Source: Ixodes scapularis (lineage: Eukaryota; Arthropoda; Arachnida; Ixodida; Ixodidae). Taken from it: a stretch of 64,000 nucleotides of DNA. This document shows, piece after piece, positions 30,887 to 42,019 of the stretch. Numbering within the stretch: the first letter of the stretch is position 1; every line of letters starts with the position of its first letter. A program made the position numbers and the translations under genes. Location of the stretch: contig NW_024609846.1 of assembly GCF_016920785.2 (NCBI RefSeq), positions 108,552,831 through 108,616,830 on the forward strand, written 5' to 3'. The notes under the pieces are model-generated. The model was not told where the DNA came from. It searched no databases and was given only the letters and a program-made list of their open reading frames with translations.

Positions 30887-32217
30887 ATCTATTAACCAAC
30901 ACGCTCGTTTTCAACTGTAACAAAATATAAGTGTCGCGAACCGTTTCAATTATGTATGAAAGTAGTTTTTCTTCAGTATTTTAGATCAGAAAAGAAACAA
31001 ATGCAGTTTTTAAAGTACGGAAACAAGAAATGACTCGTCGACCTACCCGCCAAAAAGCGGCGGAAAAAAACGGCGCATACTAGAAAGGGCTTGTGGGATG
31101 AGGCGCCGACGAACGGCGAGCGTAGAGAGGCCCCGGATGTACGCGGCGGCGCTGCGGTCGTAGACCGGCTCGAGGATCGACCGGTTCCAAGCGTGCCGAA
31201 TGCTTTCGGCGCGGGCTTGGCTGGCGATTTGGCCATTTGGAGGTATGGCAGCGCGAAGTGGCTCCCGTTCTGAAGTGATATTTATCCCGTGTTCGCTGTC
31301 GTTTGTGGCCAATGAAGTGCTATGCCGAATTAATCTTAAATTGCGCAGCAAAAGCAATGCCACCCGCCCTGGCCGTCCGCTTCATAGAGCCTATCCAACA
31401 TGTGCTTTAGTGGCGCCCTCTCGAGCTGTCGACATGGAGTGCGGCAGCCGTGAGGGCTTGATAAGCTCACTACTCCTCCTCTGGTTCACGGCCACTCAAG
31501 CCAGGACCTACGACGTCATGAAGGAGGTTATTTTTTGCTTGTTTTTGTAATTCTAATTTGCCGATAACTTCTCAAATAAAGCGAAATTTGAAAAAAGAAA
31601 GGTTTCATCAAGTTACTGCATTTAGTGCGCTCAGGTTCGGTGCAAATTAAAAACCAGACAAAAAGTTGTTCCAGGGCCCCTTAAGGAGCTCTGCTTTAAA
31701 ACGTAGCAAAAACATATAGAACATACCTTGTTCAATAGGGAGTTTTCGCAGACCGCGTTTGCTCCTCCGCTAAGCCCTCCGACACGAAGAAGCAGCTACC
31801 GCGCCTGCGCACCGATGGCCGTGACTGTAAAGTTCGGGGTGTCGCAGCGGGTTGCGGAGGGCGTTGCGGGACGGCGAAAGCGATATACGAACACTCTCTA
31901 TGATATTGCGATTATTTAAATTGTATGTTGCCTGAAAAATTTCCTTTTCACTCCTGTGTTCCCAAAAGTGAGAATGTTTATTGCATCTCGTATAAATGTG
32001 TTTTATAAGGCACATTAGGCAAGTCACATGGACAGATGAGCTGAATGTTTAATGCGTCAAATCTTGTCTTTCATCAGTATGTGTTTATTGTTTTTTTATA
32101 GATCAGCACAAAATGCTAGTACACTAAAACAAAACTAATTTTGAACTTCCATTAAAAAGGCATAATAAAACGCATATGGTGTGTTTATATGTGGAGTTAA
32201 CTTATACTATATTGAAA
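30887..32217. other. Unassigned sequence
   Basis: A GC-rich stretch at 31070-31260 supports frames on both strands without a recognisable domain. CCAGGGCCCCTTAAG at 31672-31686 resembles the terminus of the TTAA-type MITEs, so a degraded copy may end there. Confidence 0.35.
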
Positions 32218-32219
32218 TA

Positions 32220-33025
32220 CAGGGTGCTTTTTTTAGATGCACCAAATTAGAAAAAAAAAAGGAACGTGCGATAGAGTAATTTGAGCCCTGGGGAAGTGTT
32301 AACGGACTTGGCGGCCTCTAGAATAAAAGTGAAATTAGGTAATTAGTTGGCTAATTCACTAAAATGTTTGAATTAACTTTTTGATTTTTCACTTGAGGGC
32401 ACATAATGTATTCAGAGGATTGAAGATCGGCTACAGTATGGTCTCGCCGTGTCGTCAAATATGGAAAAAATATTCCTAGTAGCCGCTACGGGGTCGAAAA
32501 TTGTCACTTTGATAAATGGCGTGAAACCAAAACTAAACAGGAAAGAGTGCCGGTAAAGTTATCGCTTCGCCCTTCCGGGCACGCGATTCGTCAATATCGC
32601 GGCCGGCTCGCCTAAGCAAGTGGAACCGGCCGTGATAATGACGAATCGCATGCCCGGAATGACGGACAGATAACTCTACCGGCGCTCTTTCCTGTTTAGT
32701 TTCGGTTTGACGCCACTTACCAAAGTGACATTTCTCGACCCCATAGCGCCTACTAGGAATTTTTTTTTATCCGAATTGGACAACACGGTTAGAACATACT
32801 GTGGCCGATCTTCAATCCTGTAAATGCCTTAGCTGCCCTTAAGTGAAAAAATTAAAAAGTTAGTTTAAACATTTTAGTTAATTAGCAAACTATTTACCTA
32901 ATTTCACCTTTTTTATACAGGCCGCCATGGCCGCTAACATTTCCCCAGGGCTCAAATAACTGTATCTCACGTTCATTTTTTTTTTTGAAAATTTGGTGTA
33001 GATAAAAAAAAAAAAAAACGCCCTG
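32220..33025. mobile_element. Foldback MITE with TA target duplication, 806 bp
   Basis: Nearly the whole element is one inverted repeat with arms of about 400 bp centred near 32622. Ends CAGGGTGC (left) and GCCCTG (right), flanked by TA at 32218-32219 and 33026-33027. Matching blocks include GAGCCCTGGGGAA / TTCCCCAGGGCTC and AAACAGGAAAGAG / CTCTTTCCTGTTT. Arm identity about 80-85% by eye, so the copy is old. No coding capacity. Confidence 0.8.
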
Positions 33026-33027
33026 TA

Positions 33028-33654
33028 TATTTTGTACGCGATAGTCGCCAAACTAGGTAAAGGACCACGGCATAGTTCAACAGACTATTAAACGAAAAAT
33101 ACACCTAATATGTGCTAAAAGTGTTCTCAAGCTGCTTGGAGTATTCCGCACTCTACTTGTTACATACTTGAAGTTTCGTTGTTGTATTACTCCTTGCCAA
33201 GAAACAAGAAATCTAATCAAATTCGTTTTTTATTTGTTGTCACATGGCCGAAAGGGACATGACAAAAAGGGAACTCTCGCAGATAGCTGTTCAGGAGCAG
33301 CCTGACGAAGGACCCAGATCCCCATGCAGTTCGTTACAACATTCGTGAGTAAAGTGAAAGATTCTACATATATATCCTTAATTATGAAGGAAGACACAGT
33401 GTGTAAGAATCTCTGGCCTTCATATGAAAGTATGAAATGATTTCTCTTGCGGTAGAATATGTTTTTATTTCTCTTTCGACTTAACTGTAATGCCAAGGAG
33501 TTTTGCTAAAAGTCACGTTCTTCCAAGGAGTGGGTTAGAGTTTTAGAAATGTGCATCTGGATCTGGCACCAAATCCCGCCACCGAGGTTAATATTGTCGA
33601 CATTTATTAAATATCATTTACTCAATGTATGAATAATATCAAAATAAAACTTAC
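33028..33654. other. Region downstream of the last recognised M13 exon
   Basis: On the minus strand CCTTCGTCAG at about 33303-33312 could be a splice acceptor for a short terminal exon ending in a stop and AATAAA (33226-33240, minus). The peptide (PEQLSARV...) is only vaguely M13-like, so this is noted, not claimed. Confidence 0.3.
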
Positions 33655-33741
33655 CATAGCATTCGAAAGGAAAAACAGCTGGTCTCCTGTTAAGTTTAAC
33701 CCAGGAAGCACCTCTTCAGCGTCATTCAACTTTTTAAATGC
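33655..33741 (-). CDS. M13 metallopeptidase-like gene, third recognised exon
   Basis: 87 bp, 29 codons, phase 0 on both sides. The peptide AFKKLNDAEEVLPG then LNLTGDQLFFLSNAM matches the M13 (neprilysin/endothelin-converting enzyme) block that follows the GENxAD motif; LPGL-x-LTxDQLFF is diagnostic. The acceptor is TTTAAG before GCA and the donor is ATG|GTAAGT, a strong consensus. It is separated from the previous exon by a 97-bp intron. M13 enzymes are type II membrane or secreted zinc peptidases that cleave small peptides. The C-terminal exon with the last conserved Cys-Trp was not found. Confidence 0.85.
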
Positions 33742-33838
33742 CTTAAAGTGAATGGACAGCAAAGATCGATATATTAATCTTAAGCTAAATTAATTGAATG
33801 CACATCAATCCTTTATTTAACTTCTTTAAGTCTCGTAC

Positions 33839-33904
33839 CAGATACGCTGCTTTTAGGGCAGAATTGTCGGCCATATTTTCACCCGGATTATTCATTCCGT
33901 TCAG
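33839..33904 (-). CDS. M13 metallopeptidase-like gene, second recognised exon (GENxAD)
   Basis: 66 bp, 22 codons, phase 0 at both ends: LNGMNNPGENMADNSALKAA plus YL. GENMAD corresponds to the M13 motif GENIAD, whose Glu is the third zinc ligand and whose Asp stabilises the active site; both are kept here. The acceptor is TCTCTTTTCAG|CTG and the donor CTG|GTACGA is weaker. The previous exon is 13.6 kb away on the minus strand and joins in phase, giving an uninterrupted M13 reading across the junction. Confidence 0.85.
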
Positions 33905-33905
33905 C

Positions 33906-35184
33906 TGAAAAGAGAAATATGCGTTACGTCATTCGAAACGGCGTAAAATAACGTAAATATTCAATCAAAGCTTCCAAACCAGAATGCCACATATCCCCAT
34001 GACTTCTATCTAATCGATTTAAACCAAAAGTGCGAGTACTGAACATCTATGACTAGGATGCACATAAGATGAGTAACGAAGCGATTTACCCGAATCTTTA
34101 CTGGCTCACTTGATCATACTATACTAAATTGTATGTAAATTGAAGAAATGCAAGTGCGACAGGGGCAGTCAATAAGCAGTGGGACATAGATTCAGCATTT
34201 TATTCTTCTGTTGCTTTTTATTATATGATCAACCTTTCCGTATATTTCATTTTCAATAACGTCAGCTTTCTTCCTCTTTATATCACAAGGCTCTCTCATC
34301 CATTGAGTATGGCGATATATGTTCACATCGCCGAAGGACTAGTCTGTATCATGCATGTGCTTGATAATTTGAGGAGTTACGGGTAATTTGTGGAAATACC
34401 ACAAGCTTGGAAAACTTCACTACGTTCTACGAGACAATAAATGTGGCCTACAAATCATCTCAACGTGTCGAGCATTATTTCAGAGCATTTATCCTAAGAA
34501 CGTTAATTATGCAGTTATTTTCGGGTAATGGGCATATTTTTAATGTGTTTAACCAGTCAAAGATTTTGTGTAATGAAACGGATCAGCTGAGTAGTGATCA
34601 CCATGCGCGTTGAAATTTAATCTCAAGTGAATGAGGAGAAGAGAGAAAATCAGTTTCGCTCTTAGTTTGTACGCACAACTAAAAATACGCTTTTCCCAAC
34701 ATTTGGTCTTGACTTGAAGCACGAAAGAAGAAAACACATAGGGGTGGACGCACACACACAGGACAGTTCTCGAGGCAGCAAAAAAATTGGCTTATGCTTC
34801 AAACAGGTGCGGTATTATAGAATAAAAATACCATGTGTACTATCTCGTAGATTTCTTTTGTGTAAGCTATTTTCTTAATATGGTTTCTTAAATTTCTGGC
34901 CACACGCCTCTACTTGAATCGAGCTGTGGCTTCTGCCACATAGCAATGGTTTAGTGCGGCGCAGGTAACGTTTTTTATTGTCTTGGACAACGAGTCATTT
35001 GACCTCATGTCTTACCAGATGTGCTTTGCTGTTGTAGCTTACTGTCCTGGGACACTAATTGCTCAAGAATTTATATTTCTGAAATTGTGTGACGAACTTT
35101 TACCATTTCAGAGTGCTTGTTCACAAACTTCAGCATTTTTTGTTTGTACTTTGATTTTTTTTTTTAACCGGAATATAATTTAAT
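33906..35184. other. Unassigned intronic sequence
   Basis: No element recognised between the M13 exon and the LINE 5' region. Confidence 0.35.
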
Positions 35185-35545
35185 GAGTGAGCACGAGATC
35201 TGCCAGACCACACAGACCACTGATTTCGTCTTCTTGTTCGTTCAGGTTACTACTTGCCTCCAGTCTACGGCCCTCGTCTTTTTGCCCGGTGGTAACAGTA
35301 CAACTTTGGATCACAATCACTTCAATCTTCAAGGTGAGGCGTATGGACACCGAGGTGACAAGACATATCTGCCGGGTAACCTACCATTGAGCGCCACCAA
35401 CGGCAACATCAGCGGCTTCGATGGCGCCCTATGCGAACGCCTTTATATACGACTGCCATCGCTGTCCAGCCTTGAGTGAGCACGAAATCTGCCTGGACAT
35501 GTAGACCACTCATTGCGCCTTCTTGTTCGTTCAGGTTGGTTTAAG
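35185..35545 (+). promoter_or_regulatory. Tandem 5' unit of the LINE with TATA-like box
   Basis: About 65 bp starting GAGTGAGCACGAGATCTGCC recurs 288 bp later (35474-35540), both ending TTCTTGTTCGTTCAGGTT. Between them CTTTATATACGACTGCC (35439-35456) resembles a TATA box plus initiator. A repeated promoter monomer would fit LINE 5' UTR organisation. Confidence 0.5.
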
Positions 35546-35635
35546 TCTCGCGTTAAACGCGAAAAACAAGCAATTTGCCTTACTGGTGCTTTAGTGCTCA
35601 CATGTGTTTTCTAAAACTATGTGTAACTGTGCTGA

Positions 35636-35931
35636 AAAAAAATTGGGTTGTACGTATGTTTATACAGCCTAGAATTTGGTCTGCCTCAACGGGTGACGAG
35701 TCTCCCAGCTGTAGAGGAGCAATTTAGCCAGTGCCGTACAACCGCTAGCCTGGGGTCTTTAACGTGCATCACGCAGTAGTGGTACACGACCGCAAGCCGG
35801 TACGATGCTCATCCAGATCGAAACGGGCAGGGGTGGGGATTGAACTTAGGATCTTTGTGTAATGCAGCGCGGGCTTTCGCTCCACGTGCTCCAAGCTGGT
35901 GTTCGCTAGCCCACTCAGGCACCGATTCCCC
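35636..35931 (-). mobile_element. tRNA-derived SINE, full-length antisense copy, 296 bp
   Basis: Reverse complement of the SINE at 12615-15294, with target duplication AACTGTGCTGA at 35625-35635 and 35932-35942. Read on the minus strand it begins GGGGAATCGGTGCCTGAGTG (A-box region) and ends in a T run near 35645-35636, a pol III terminator-like tail. It interrupts the LINE 5' region. Confidence 0.85.
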
Positions 35932-36199
35932 AACTGTGCTGATGTGGTGGAAACTTTATAGTTTCAGGTGGCGGGTCTAGTCCAGGTGCGATGAGTGGAG
36001 CTAAACTTGAAAAGAATAAATGAAAGGCACGATACGCTAAATATAGTCTGTGAAAGCTCTCTTGTAAACGCTCAAACTCAGGTGGGAATAGTGACGTCAT
36101 TTAAAGAAGTCAAAGAAAGCCATGAGTGAATAAGTACCACCAAACGGATATTAAGAGAGATTTGCTGAGGTACAAAATGAAACTTCTACCGTGACGCTG

Positions 36200-36470
36200 C
36201 TTAACGAAGAGGTTGGCGTCACGAAGTTTGATATAAGTTTTTCAGAAACATAACTTGAATCTACGTACACGTCTGGAAGAAGCAGAAGCCTGTTCTCGCC
36301 GTCATAATTTAGTTTTGCACAAGATTGCTGATACACTACCTGAAACCTTGGCACAAACAGACGAAATGGTAAAACTTATTTTGGCGGTCACTAAAGGTCC
36401 ATGTATCGGAGGAAGTGATTATAAGGACCCAAATAATCGGCGCTTACTGTAAGAGTAAGTGTCTACCTGT
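36200..36470 (+). pseudogene. LINE ORF1 coiled-coil relic
   Basis: Frame 36255-36452 contains NLRTRLEEAEACSRRHNLVL then HKIADTLPETLAQTDEMVK, the coiled-coil plus RRM-entry pattern (R-x-N-L-x-x-H-G-I) of LINE ORF1 proteins that coat element RNA. Stops on both sides, and the remainder of ORF1 is not readable. It lies about 470 bp upstream of the endonuclease, in line with the element's order. Confidence 0.65.
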
Positions 36471-37099
36471 TATGGTAACGTTTGCATCATACTAACAAAC
36501 TAAAAGACAAGATGTTACTCTCCGGATTGTCGCTAAAATCTATTCGTGTCAACACTAGTGTAGATATTTCGCTAAGCACGCGTCAGGCACGTAAGAATCT
36601 AATATAATTTGCAAAAGTAAGAAATTACGTTTTAGAGCTATGATACAATAAATTCAAAGTAACAATAGATGCTTCATTTACAACCCGGTGCTCAATAAGT
36701 TTCTTAAAAGACTGTCCCATTGCAACATAAGGAGTTGCAGATACACATATTTCCCCTCCTTTTAGTAACCCATCTCAGGCGTCGGGATCGAATTAACAGA
36801 CCGCGACGGATAGTGCTTCTGTTTTACTCATCTCAAATGTATCAGTCATTTTCACTAATATGAGAAGCATTGTTAAAAAACGAGGTGAATTATGTTCAAT
36901 CGTTTAATTTACTAAACATGATATTATTGTTTTGGCAGATACTTGACTTTCTGCGAAGGTGCTCGACTGTGAACTATTTAATGGACTAAGAAACTATAAT
37001 ATCTATAGAAACGACAGGCCGGAGAGGAGTGGTGGCGGTGTATGAATTGCAGTAGCTAATCATGTGAAATGATTTTGTGTAAATACAACTAGCTTTCTA

Positions 37100-37274
37100 T
37101 AGTCCGTTGCAACCCAAGAACGAAGGGCGAGGGTAAGACGGGCCGGGGAGGAGGAAGCAGACAGGACGCTAAGAAGAGAAGGAGGTTTCCCCCACTCTTC
37201 ACCAGCGTTCCGTCTGCTTCCTCCTCCCCGGCCCGTCTTATCCTCGCCCTTCGTTCTTAAGTTGCAACGGACTA
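37100..37274. mobile_element. Foldback MITE, 175 bp, TA target duplication
   Basis: Arms of about 63 bp (37100-37162 and 37211-37274): TAGTCCGTTGCAACCCAAGA on the left pairs with the right end TTGCAACGGACTA. TA at 37098-37099 and 37275-37276. Inserted in the LINE endonuclease. Confidence 0.75.
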
Positions 37275-37335
37275 TAGAAATAATTTGGCTGTGTGTTGGT
37301 CCTAACCACAATTAATGAATTTTAGGATAATTTAA

Positions 37336-37467
37336 GGCAAACCCCTGAGACTGGGGAAAGACGAAGGGCAACACAACACACGTTAATTCTATATCATACA
37401 AGCTCCGTCCCATCATGCTTTCCTCTTCTGTGTGTTGTGCTGTCCCCAGTCTCGGGGGCTTGTCTAA
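37336..37467. repeat. Hairpin insertion in the LINE endonuclease
   Basis: CAAACCCCTGAGACTGGGGA on the left pairs with TCCCCAGTCTCGGGGGCTTG on the right, with CAACACAACACAC / GTGTGTTGTG inside. The target duplication is unclear. Confidence 0.6.
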
Positions 37468-37709
37468 TTGATTTTAAACCTTCATCTGCTCGTTTTCGCA
37501 CAAACGTTTTTTTTCGTGGATTTTGGGAGTTTACTGCAGATCACCCTCTCACTTATCTATATTCATTAAAGCTATGCATGACTCATTAAGTACCGTATTT
37601 ACGAGATTTCCCAGTTCCCCGATATTTACTTCAGGTGAGTGACTTCAATTATCCTTCTTTTGTGTGGACAAACGCTCATCCATCTACCACCACATCTTCA
37701 TCCGAATAT

Positions 37710-38098
37710 TGCCACGCGCGTCGGCGAGGGACCGCGTGCGTGGCCAAGTGGTTAACGCGCTTGACTGTTACGCGGAAAGTCAAGATTCGATTCCAGAACG
37801 TTCTTTTATTTATTATTCCAACATTGCGTTCTCATGAGTTTGAGAACATCCTCGTTTGATCGAGTTCCGAATGCTCTGGTTGCCGAACCTTTTAGGCTGA
37901 TTGTTCCAGAAGCCAACGCGAAGGGGCTCGTTATGGAGATCTGTGGTCAGTATCGCCCCAGCGGACGATCCTGCTGTTACGTCGACATCGACGCCCGTGA
38001 CGCTCTACTGTTATCTTTTGATTACTTTTGTTTTTGGGACAAGTTCGCCCCATTAAACGTTAAGTTTATTCAGTTATCACTCATTGTCATTCATGACA
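37710..38098 (+). repeat. 5' LTR of gypsy element 2
   Basis: TG (37710) to CA (38098). Roughly 85% identical by eye to the 3' LTR, so not a recent insertion. TGGAAGTGCCGGGTACTG at about 38105 lies where a primer-binding site would be, but I cannot assign the tRNA. Confidence 0.85.
37741..37794 (+). promoter_or_regulatory. tRNA-like A and B boxes in the 5' LTR
   Basis: A box TGGCCAAGTGG (37741-37751), B box GATTCGATTCC (37784-37794). The 3' LTR keeps A box TGGCCGAGTGG (44904-44914) but has a ruined B box. Confidence 0.55.
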
Positions 38099-38262
38099 TT
38101 TTAGTGGAAGTGCCGGGTACTGAATTTTATACCCGTTGAGCGTACCCCTCCGAAGGCATCCCGGCCACGCGACCTGCTCAGCCTCGGAAGGCTACCCTTC
38201 GCGGAAGAAGCCGAAGCCCGAAGAAGCCGTCGCAAGAGAGGTCAACCCCCGAATGGGATCTC

Positions 38263-39230
38263 TTGCGCGAGAACCGTAGAAAGAAGGTACCGACGATGAC
38301 CACCCCGGCCGTTGTCGTCCTGCTCGTCGCTCCGCGGACACCTGCTCCCTTTCTCGGTGAGACCTATGAGGACGTTGAAGACTGGGTCAACCAGTACGAT
38401 CACGTGGCCTGCCACAGCGGTTGGAGTGACGAGCAGCGCCAGCAGAACCTATACTTCTCGCTTGAAGGCATTGCAAGGCACTGGTTCCAAAACCACGAGG
38501 TCTCCCTCACTTCGTGCGACCGTTGCAAGAACGAGCTGACGCGCAAATTCGCCAGTAAACACCGAAGAGAGAGGGCCGAAGATCTGCAATTGAGCACCAA
38601 TGGCCCCAGTGAGAGCGCCACGAGTTTTGTGCAAGACGTCCTGTGCCTGAGCTCCCGCGCCGACCGTCAGACCCCCGAGGGAGAAAAGCTGTGTATTCTG
38701 ATGCGTGGCGTGAAGGACGACATCTTCGGTGGACTCGTACGGAACCCACCAACGACCGCTCACGAATTCGTCACGGAGGCGACGAACAGGGAGCGCGCCA
38801 TCCTTGGGCAAGCCACTGCCATCGGCACTCGGGCGTCGCTCCTTCTGCTGCAAGGGCCTACGACATCAGCTCTTGCATTCCCGGCATTCGCGACAATATT
38901 CGTGAAGTCATCCGGGAGGAGCGTCGCAAGATGCTTTCCGCTTCGGGACGACCATCCTCAATATCGCTCATCGAGATCGTCCCAGCCTTTCAACCTGAAG
39001 TTCCCATGAACCCGACGACGCCAGAGGAACCGGCTTTGAGCTACGCCGCCTTGGCCCGACGACCGCGAGGCCACGGCGCCAGTCCGACGAGACCCTCCGA
39101 TGCCGAAATATCTTCGACGCCAAGGACAAGTCCAAGACGTCCGTCCGAAGCGACATTCGCTGAAGAAGGCCGACATTTGGAGAGCGCCCGATCGATGCCA
39201 GTTGTGCTACCACTGCGGGGAGGCCGACCA
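38263..39230 (+). pseudogene. Ty3/gypsy gag, interrupted by a hAT insertion
   Basis: The frame 38263-39009 (248 codons) is a retrotransposon gag capsid domain: FLGETYEDVEDWVNQYDHVA, YFSLEGIARHWFQNHE (W and hydrophobic heptads), LTRKFASKHRRERAEDL and LCILMRGVKDDIFGGLV. A frameshift near 39000 leads to the nucleocapsid part, where the zinc knuckle C-Y-H-C-x4-H is cut after T-Y at 39237 by the hAT insertion. Gag resumes at 40952 with PYRQMGLRGFHPND. The start is uncertain: the track-level ATG at 38263 or one at 38296 (M-T-T-P) are both plausible. In the pre-insertion sequence the fourth zinc ligand is Ser, not Cys. Confidence 0.8.
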
Positions 39231-39237
39231 TACCTAC

Positions 39238-40943
39238 CAGTGTTGCGGAATGGACACATCCATTCCATTCCAATTCCATTCCGGGGAATTAGAGTTTTCG
39301 ATAATTCCATTCCTTTCAACTCCTAGGAATGGGGACACTGGGCCCATTCCCACTCCTGGAATGGCTGAATCGTTCCATTCCATTCTTTTAATTCCTAAAC
39401 GTAAAAAATGGCACTTAACAGCTACATTGTGTTGCAGGCTTGGGCGGAAATAGTCAAAAATGTATTTGGAAATACAAATACTGGGATAGATGAAAATAGC
39501 TGCTAAGATCCTGATACTCAAGTCTGAAATATATCTGTAAAAATGTATCGCGATACGTATCGGAACTGCATTTAAAAAGAGGCAAAACGTTTTTGGAAAT
39601 ACAAATACAAGAATACATTTTAGGGAGGGCAGAAATATAAATAATAATAGTGCAATACATTTTTCATATTTCTTTGAGACGCCAACTGAGATGAGGCTTT
39701 AAGTTTGAAGTAGAACATTTTTTTGGGGTTTTTTTTTTTTTTTGGTTCCGAAATTACTTTTCCGCGCGATTGGCACTTCGCCTTCAAGGTAGTGGTTCCG
39801 GACGAAGAGTCCTCAAGTCAATGGGTTTAAAAAAACGTTCCATCAAGGATTGACCATGGTCCCTTTAATGGCATCCTGTCTGACTGATCAGTGATGCGAA
39901 AAGACTCCGACCTCTAAATAAATTCCATCAAATCATCAACCCTTCCCCGTCCAATAAGGGCGCCCCTGTCAGCACTGACCCCATGACGTCACGGTGGGAT
40001 GAACTAGTATTTTTGAATATGTAGGTGTTTCCTTGAACATGAAACTTTACTCACGCTGCTGTATGAAAGGAGAATACGTACTTTCGTTGTAGGTGACCTC
40101 GATGAAGACCTTGCAGGCAGTTGCATTTGGAATTTTCGAGAAAAGTGGACCACTTGAAGCATCCTGAAGCGCACGTCTTATCTTCTGTTACGGTTGAAAA
40201 ATCAATACGGCGGCATCCCTGTTGTCCCTCCCTGTTGTCCTTCCTGCCGACTCTCCGCCTCCAACGCATGAATGACAGTCTTCATGTTTCGCCTAGCATC
40301 ATTCAAACAGAGACCTCGTGGATTGCGACCTAAGATGGCCGGCACCGGTGCGAGCTCTCCGAGAAACAGCGCGCTCGAGACGAGTCGCAGGTGTACGAAG
40401 TCTGGGTCCGCACAGCGAGGCCCACTTCTGGCCTCCTTCCTAAGTATCGGATCACCAGAGCAGCGGGTCACGTTCACGTCGGCTGATGACGTACCCTTGA
40501 GCCGTGCAATATTACAGGCGCAGACGCATTCGGATATGTGTTGAACTTCACTGTTGAAAGGCGCCACCGCCACCGCCGCCCCCCTCCCCCCCCCCCCCCC
40601 CTGTTTTTGCGTTGATGCTTGTTTTTTTGTATTGCATTTTTTTTTTTTGCGCATAAGTCTGTTAGGGCCTTACGCGGGTTCGCAGTTTCCCGCTCATTTT
40701 ATTTCTGAACAACCGACTCCCTGACTGGCTCGGTATAGCTGAACGTAAAAAAAAAAAAAAAAAATATAGAGAACCGTGCCCATTCCATTCCCATTCCATT
40801 CCGGGCAAAAAGCATCTGATTCCATTCCCATTCCATTCCCCTCATCGTTGCCGCCATTCCATTCCCATTCCATTCCGAGGTCGCGAAAATGCGGAATGAT
40901 TCCGGAATCATTCCAACTCCGGAGTGGAAACTCCGCAACACTG
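39238..40943. mobile_element. Non-autonomous hAT element in gag, 1706 bp
   Basis: TIRs CAGTGTTGCGGA / TCCGCAACACTG, 8-bp duplication ATACCTAC at 39230-39237 and 40944-40951. Both ends carry subterminal arrays of ATTCCATTCC (39258-39400 and 40780-40880), a common hAT pattern for transposase binding. The interior (39.4-40.7 kb) contains no recognisable transposase; it includes a C tract at 40582-40600 and a minus-strand frame of 150 codons with no motif. Confidence 0.9.
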
Positions 40944-41289
40944 ATACCTACCGCCCTTCTCCCTACCGGCAAATGGGACTGCGTGGATTCCACCCGAACG
41001 ACCCACGCCCAATGTACAGCAAACGCCCTTGCGACATCGAGGAGTACCACCGACGCTCGCCCACCTCAGCACCGTCTCTCCGCCTTAAATCCCGCTCCCC
41101 AGCGCCACGACGTTCAGCGTCTCCAGCGCCACGACCTCGCCGAGGGAGCCTCTGTCCGCTGCGTTGCAGGGAAAACTAAGTGCATAAACGCCTGGAGGTG
41201 GCGTTGCGGAAGACGACTGAAGTAAAGAGCCTCCAAGAACGCCGAAGCGCTCCCATTCTCTCGACGCCACGCATCATAACCACGCCCCT

Positions 41290-41620
41290 AAAACGGTGTC
41301 CAACAACCTAGACGTCGTCATTGACGGCCACGATGCGTCAGCACTCGTGGACACTGGAGTAAACTACTCAGTCTTGAGTGGGAGGCTCTCCCGCCGCCTT
41401 CGAAAAGTCATGACGCCGTGGGATGGACCTCAAATGCGAAAGCTGGAGGATACCTCGTTACACCAGTCGGAAGATGCACTGCTCGCGTCGCGATCTACCG
41501 TGAGACGTGGCCTGTGAAGTTCGTCGTTCTGCAAGACTGCGCGAGGGACGTTATCCTCGGTATTTACTTCCTCTGCTAGTATGGCGCCGTCATCGACCTC
41601 GGGGCGAACCAGTCCCCGCT
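41290..41620 (+). pseudogene. Ty3/gypsy aspartic protease
   Basis: SNNLDVVIDGHDASALVDTG keeps the D-T-G active site (Asp codon 41350-41352), followed by VNYSVLSGRLSRRLRKV. A frameshift near 41450 and a stop separate it from the second conserved block (VVLQDCARDVILG at about 41523). Retropepsin that would process the Gag-Pol precursor. It lies in the standard place between gag and RT. Confidence 0.75.
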
Positions 41621-42019
41621 GAGAAAGCCTGTTCTGCCGCCGGTGGAGGCCAACACGACGTCATCCGCGATCTGAGTTATTGCTGATTATGTGAATCTGC
41701 CGCCGCAGTCGAGTGTTTTTGTCACCGTCATAACCGACGCAGTCACGCATGGTGAAGCTCTTCTGGAAGGCAGCGTCCAACTACTCCTTGAAAAATGAAT
41801 TGGCGTCGAACGAGGCGTAACGGATCTCCAAGATGGACGTACAACTCTCCTAGTGACAAACGTTTGAGTGGAGCCACAGCACCTAATGAAGGGTACCACC
41901 GTGGGCCACGTCGAAGAGCTTCAGGCTCCAGCCGTCGTCATTACTATCTGAAAGAAAACCTCGTCATCACAGCAGAAGATCACGTCGCCGCCGCAGCTCG
42001 ACATCGACCCCGAGTTCCC

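Larger units (their letters stand above)
36940..37705 (+). pseudogene. LINE endonuclease, N-terminal half
   Basis: Landmarks: FNGLRNYNIYRNDRPERSGG (about 36979-37038) with the GGGV block, VGPNHN-like (about 37295), HDSLSTVFTRFPSSPIF (about 37577) and DFNYPSFVWTNAHP (37640-37680), equivalent to the GDFNxP catalytic Asp-Asn motif. Two small inserts (37100-37274 and 37336-37467) break it. It ends at S-S-E-Y exactly at the gypsy target site and continues in phase at 45532 with H-H-F-V. Confidence 0.75.

Noticed and set aside
31043..31363. Harbinger transposase on the minus strand
   Set aside because: The frame is Arg/Ala/Leu-rich but contains no DDE-type or helix-turn-helix motif that I can point to.
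33228..33496. Terminal exon of the M13 gene
   Set aside because: Only PEQLSARV-like similarity; the conserved C-terminal Cys-x-x-Trp is missing and the splice acceptor is unremarkable. Mentioned in a feature but not called.
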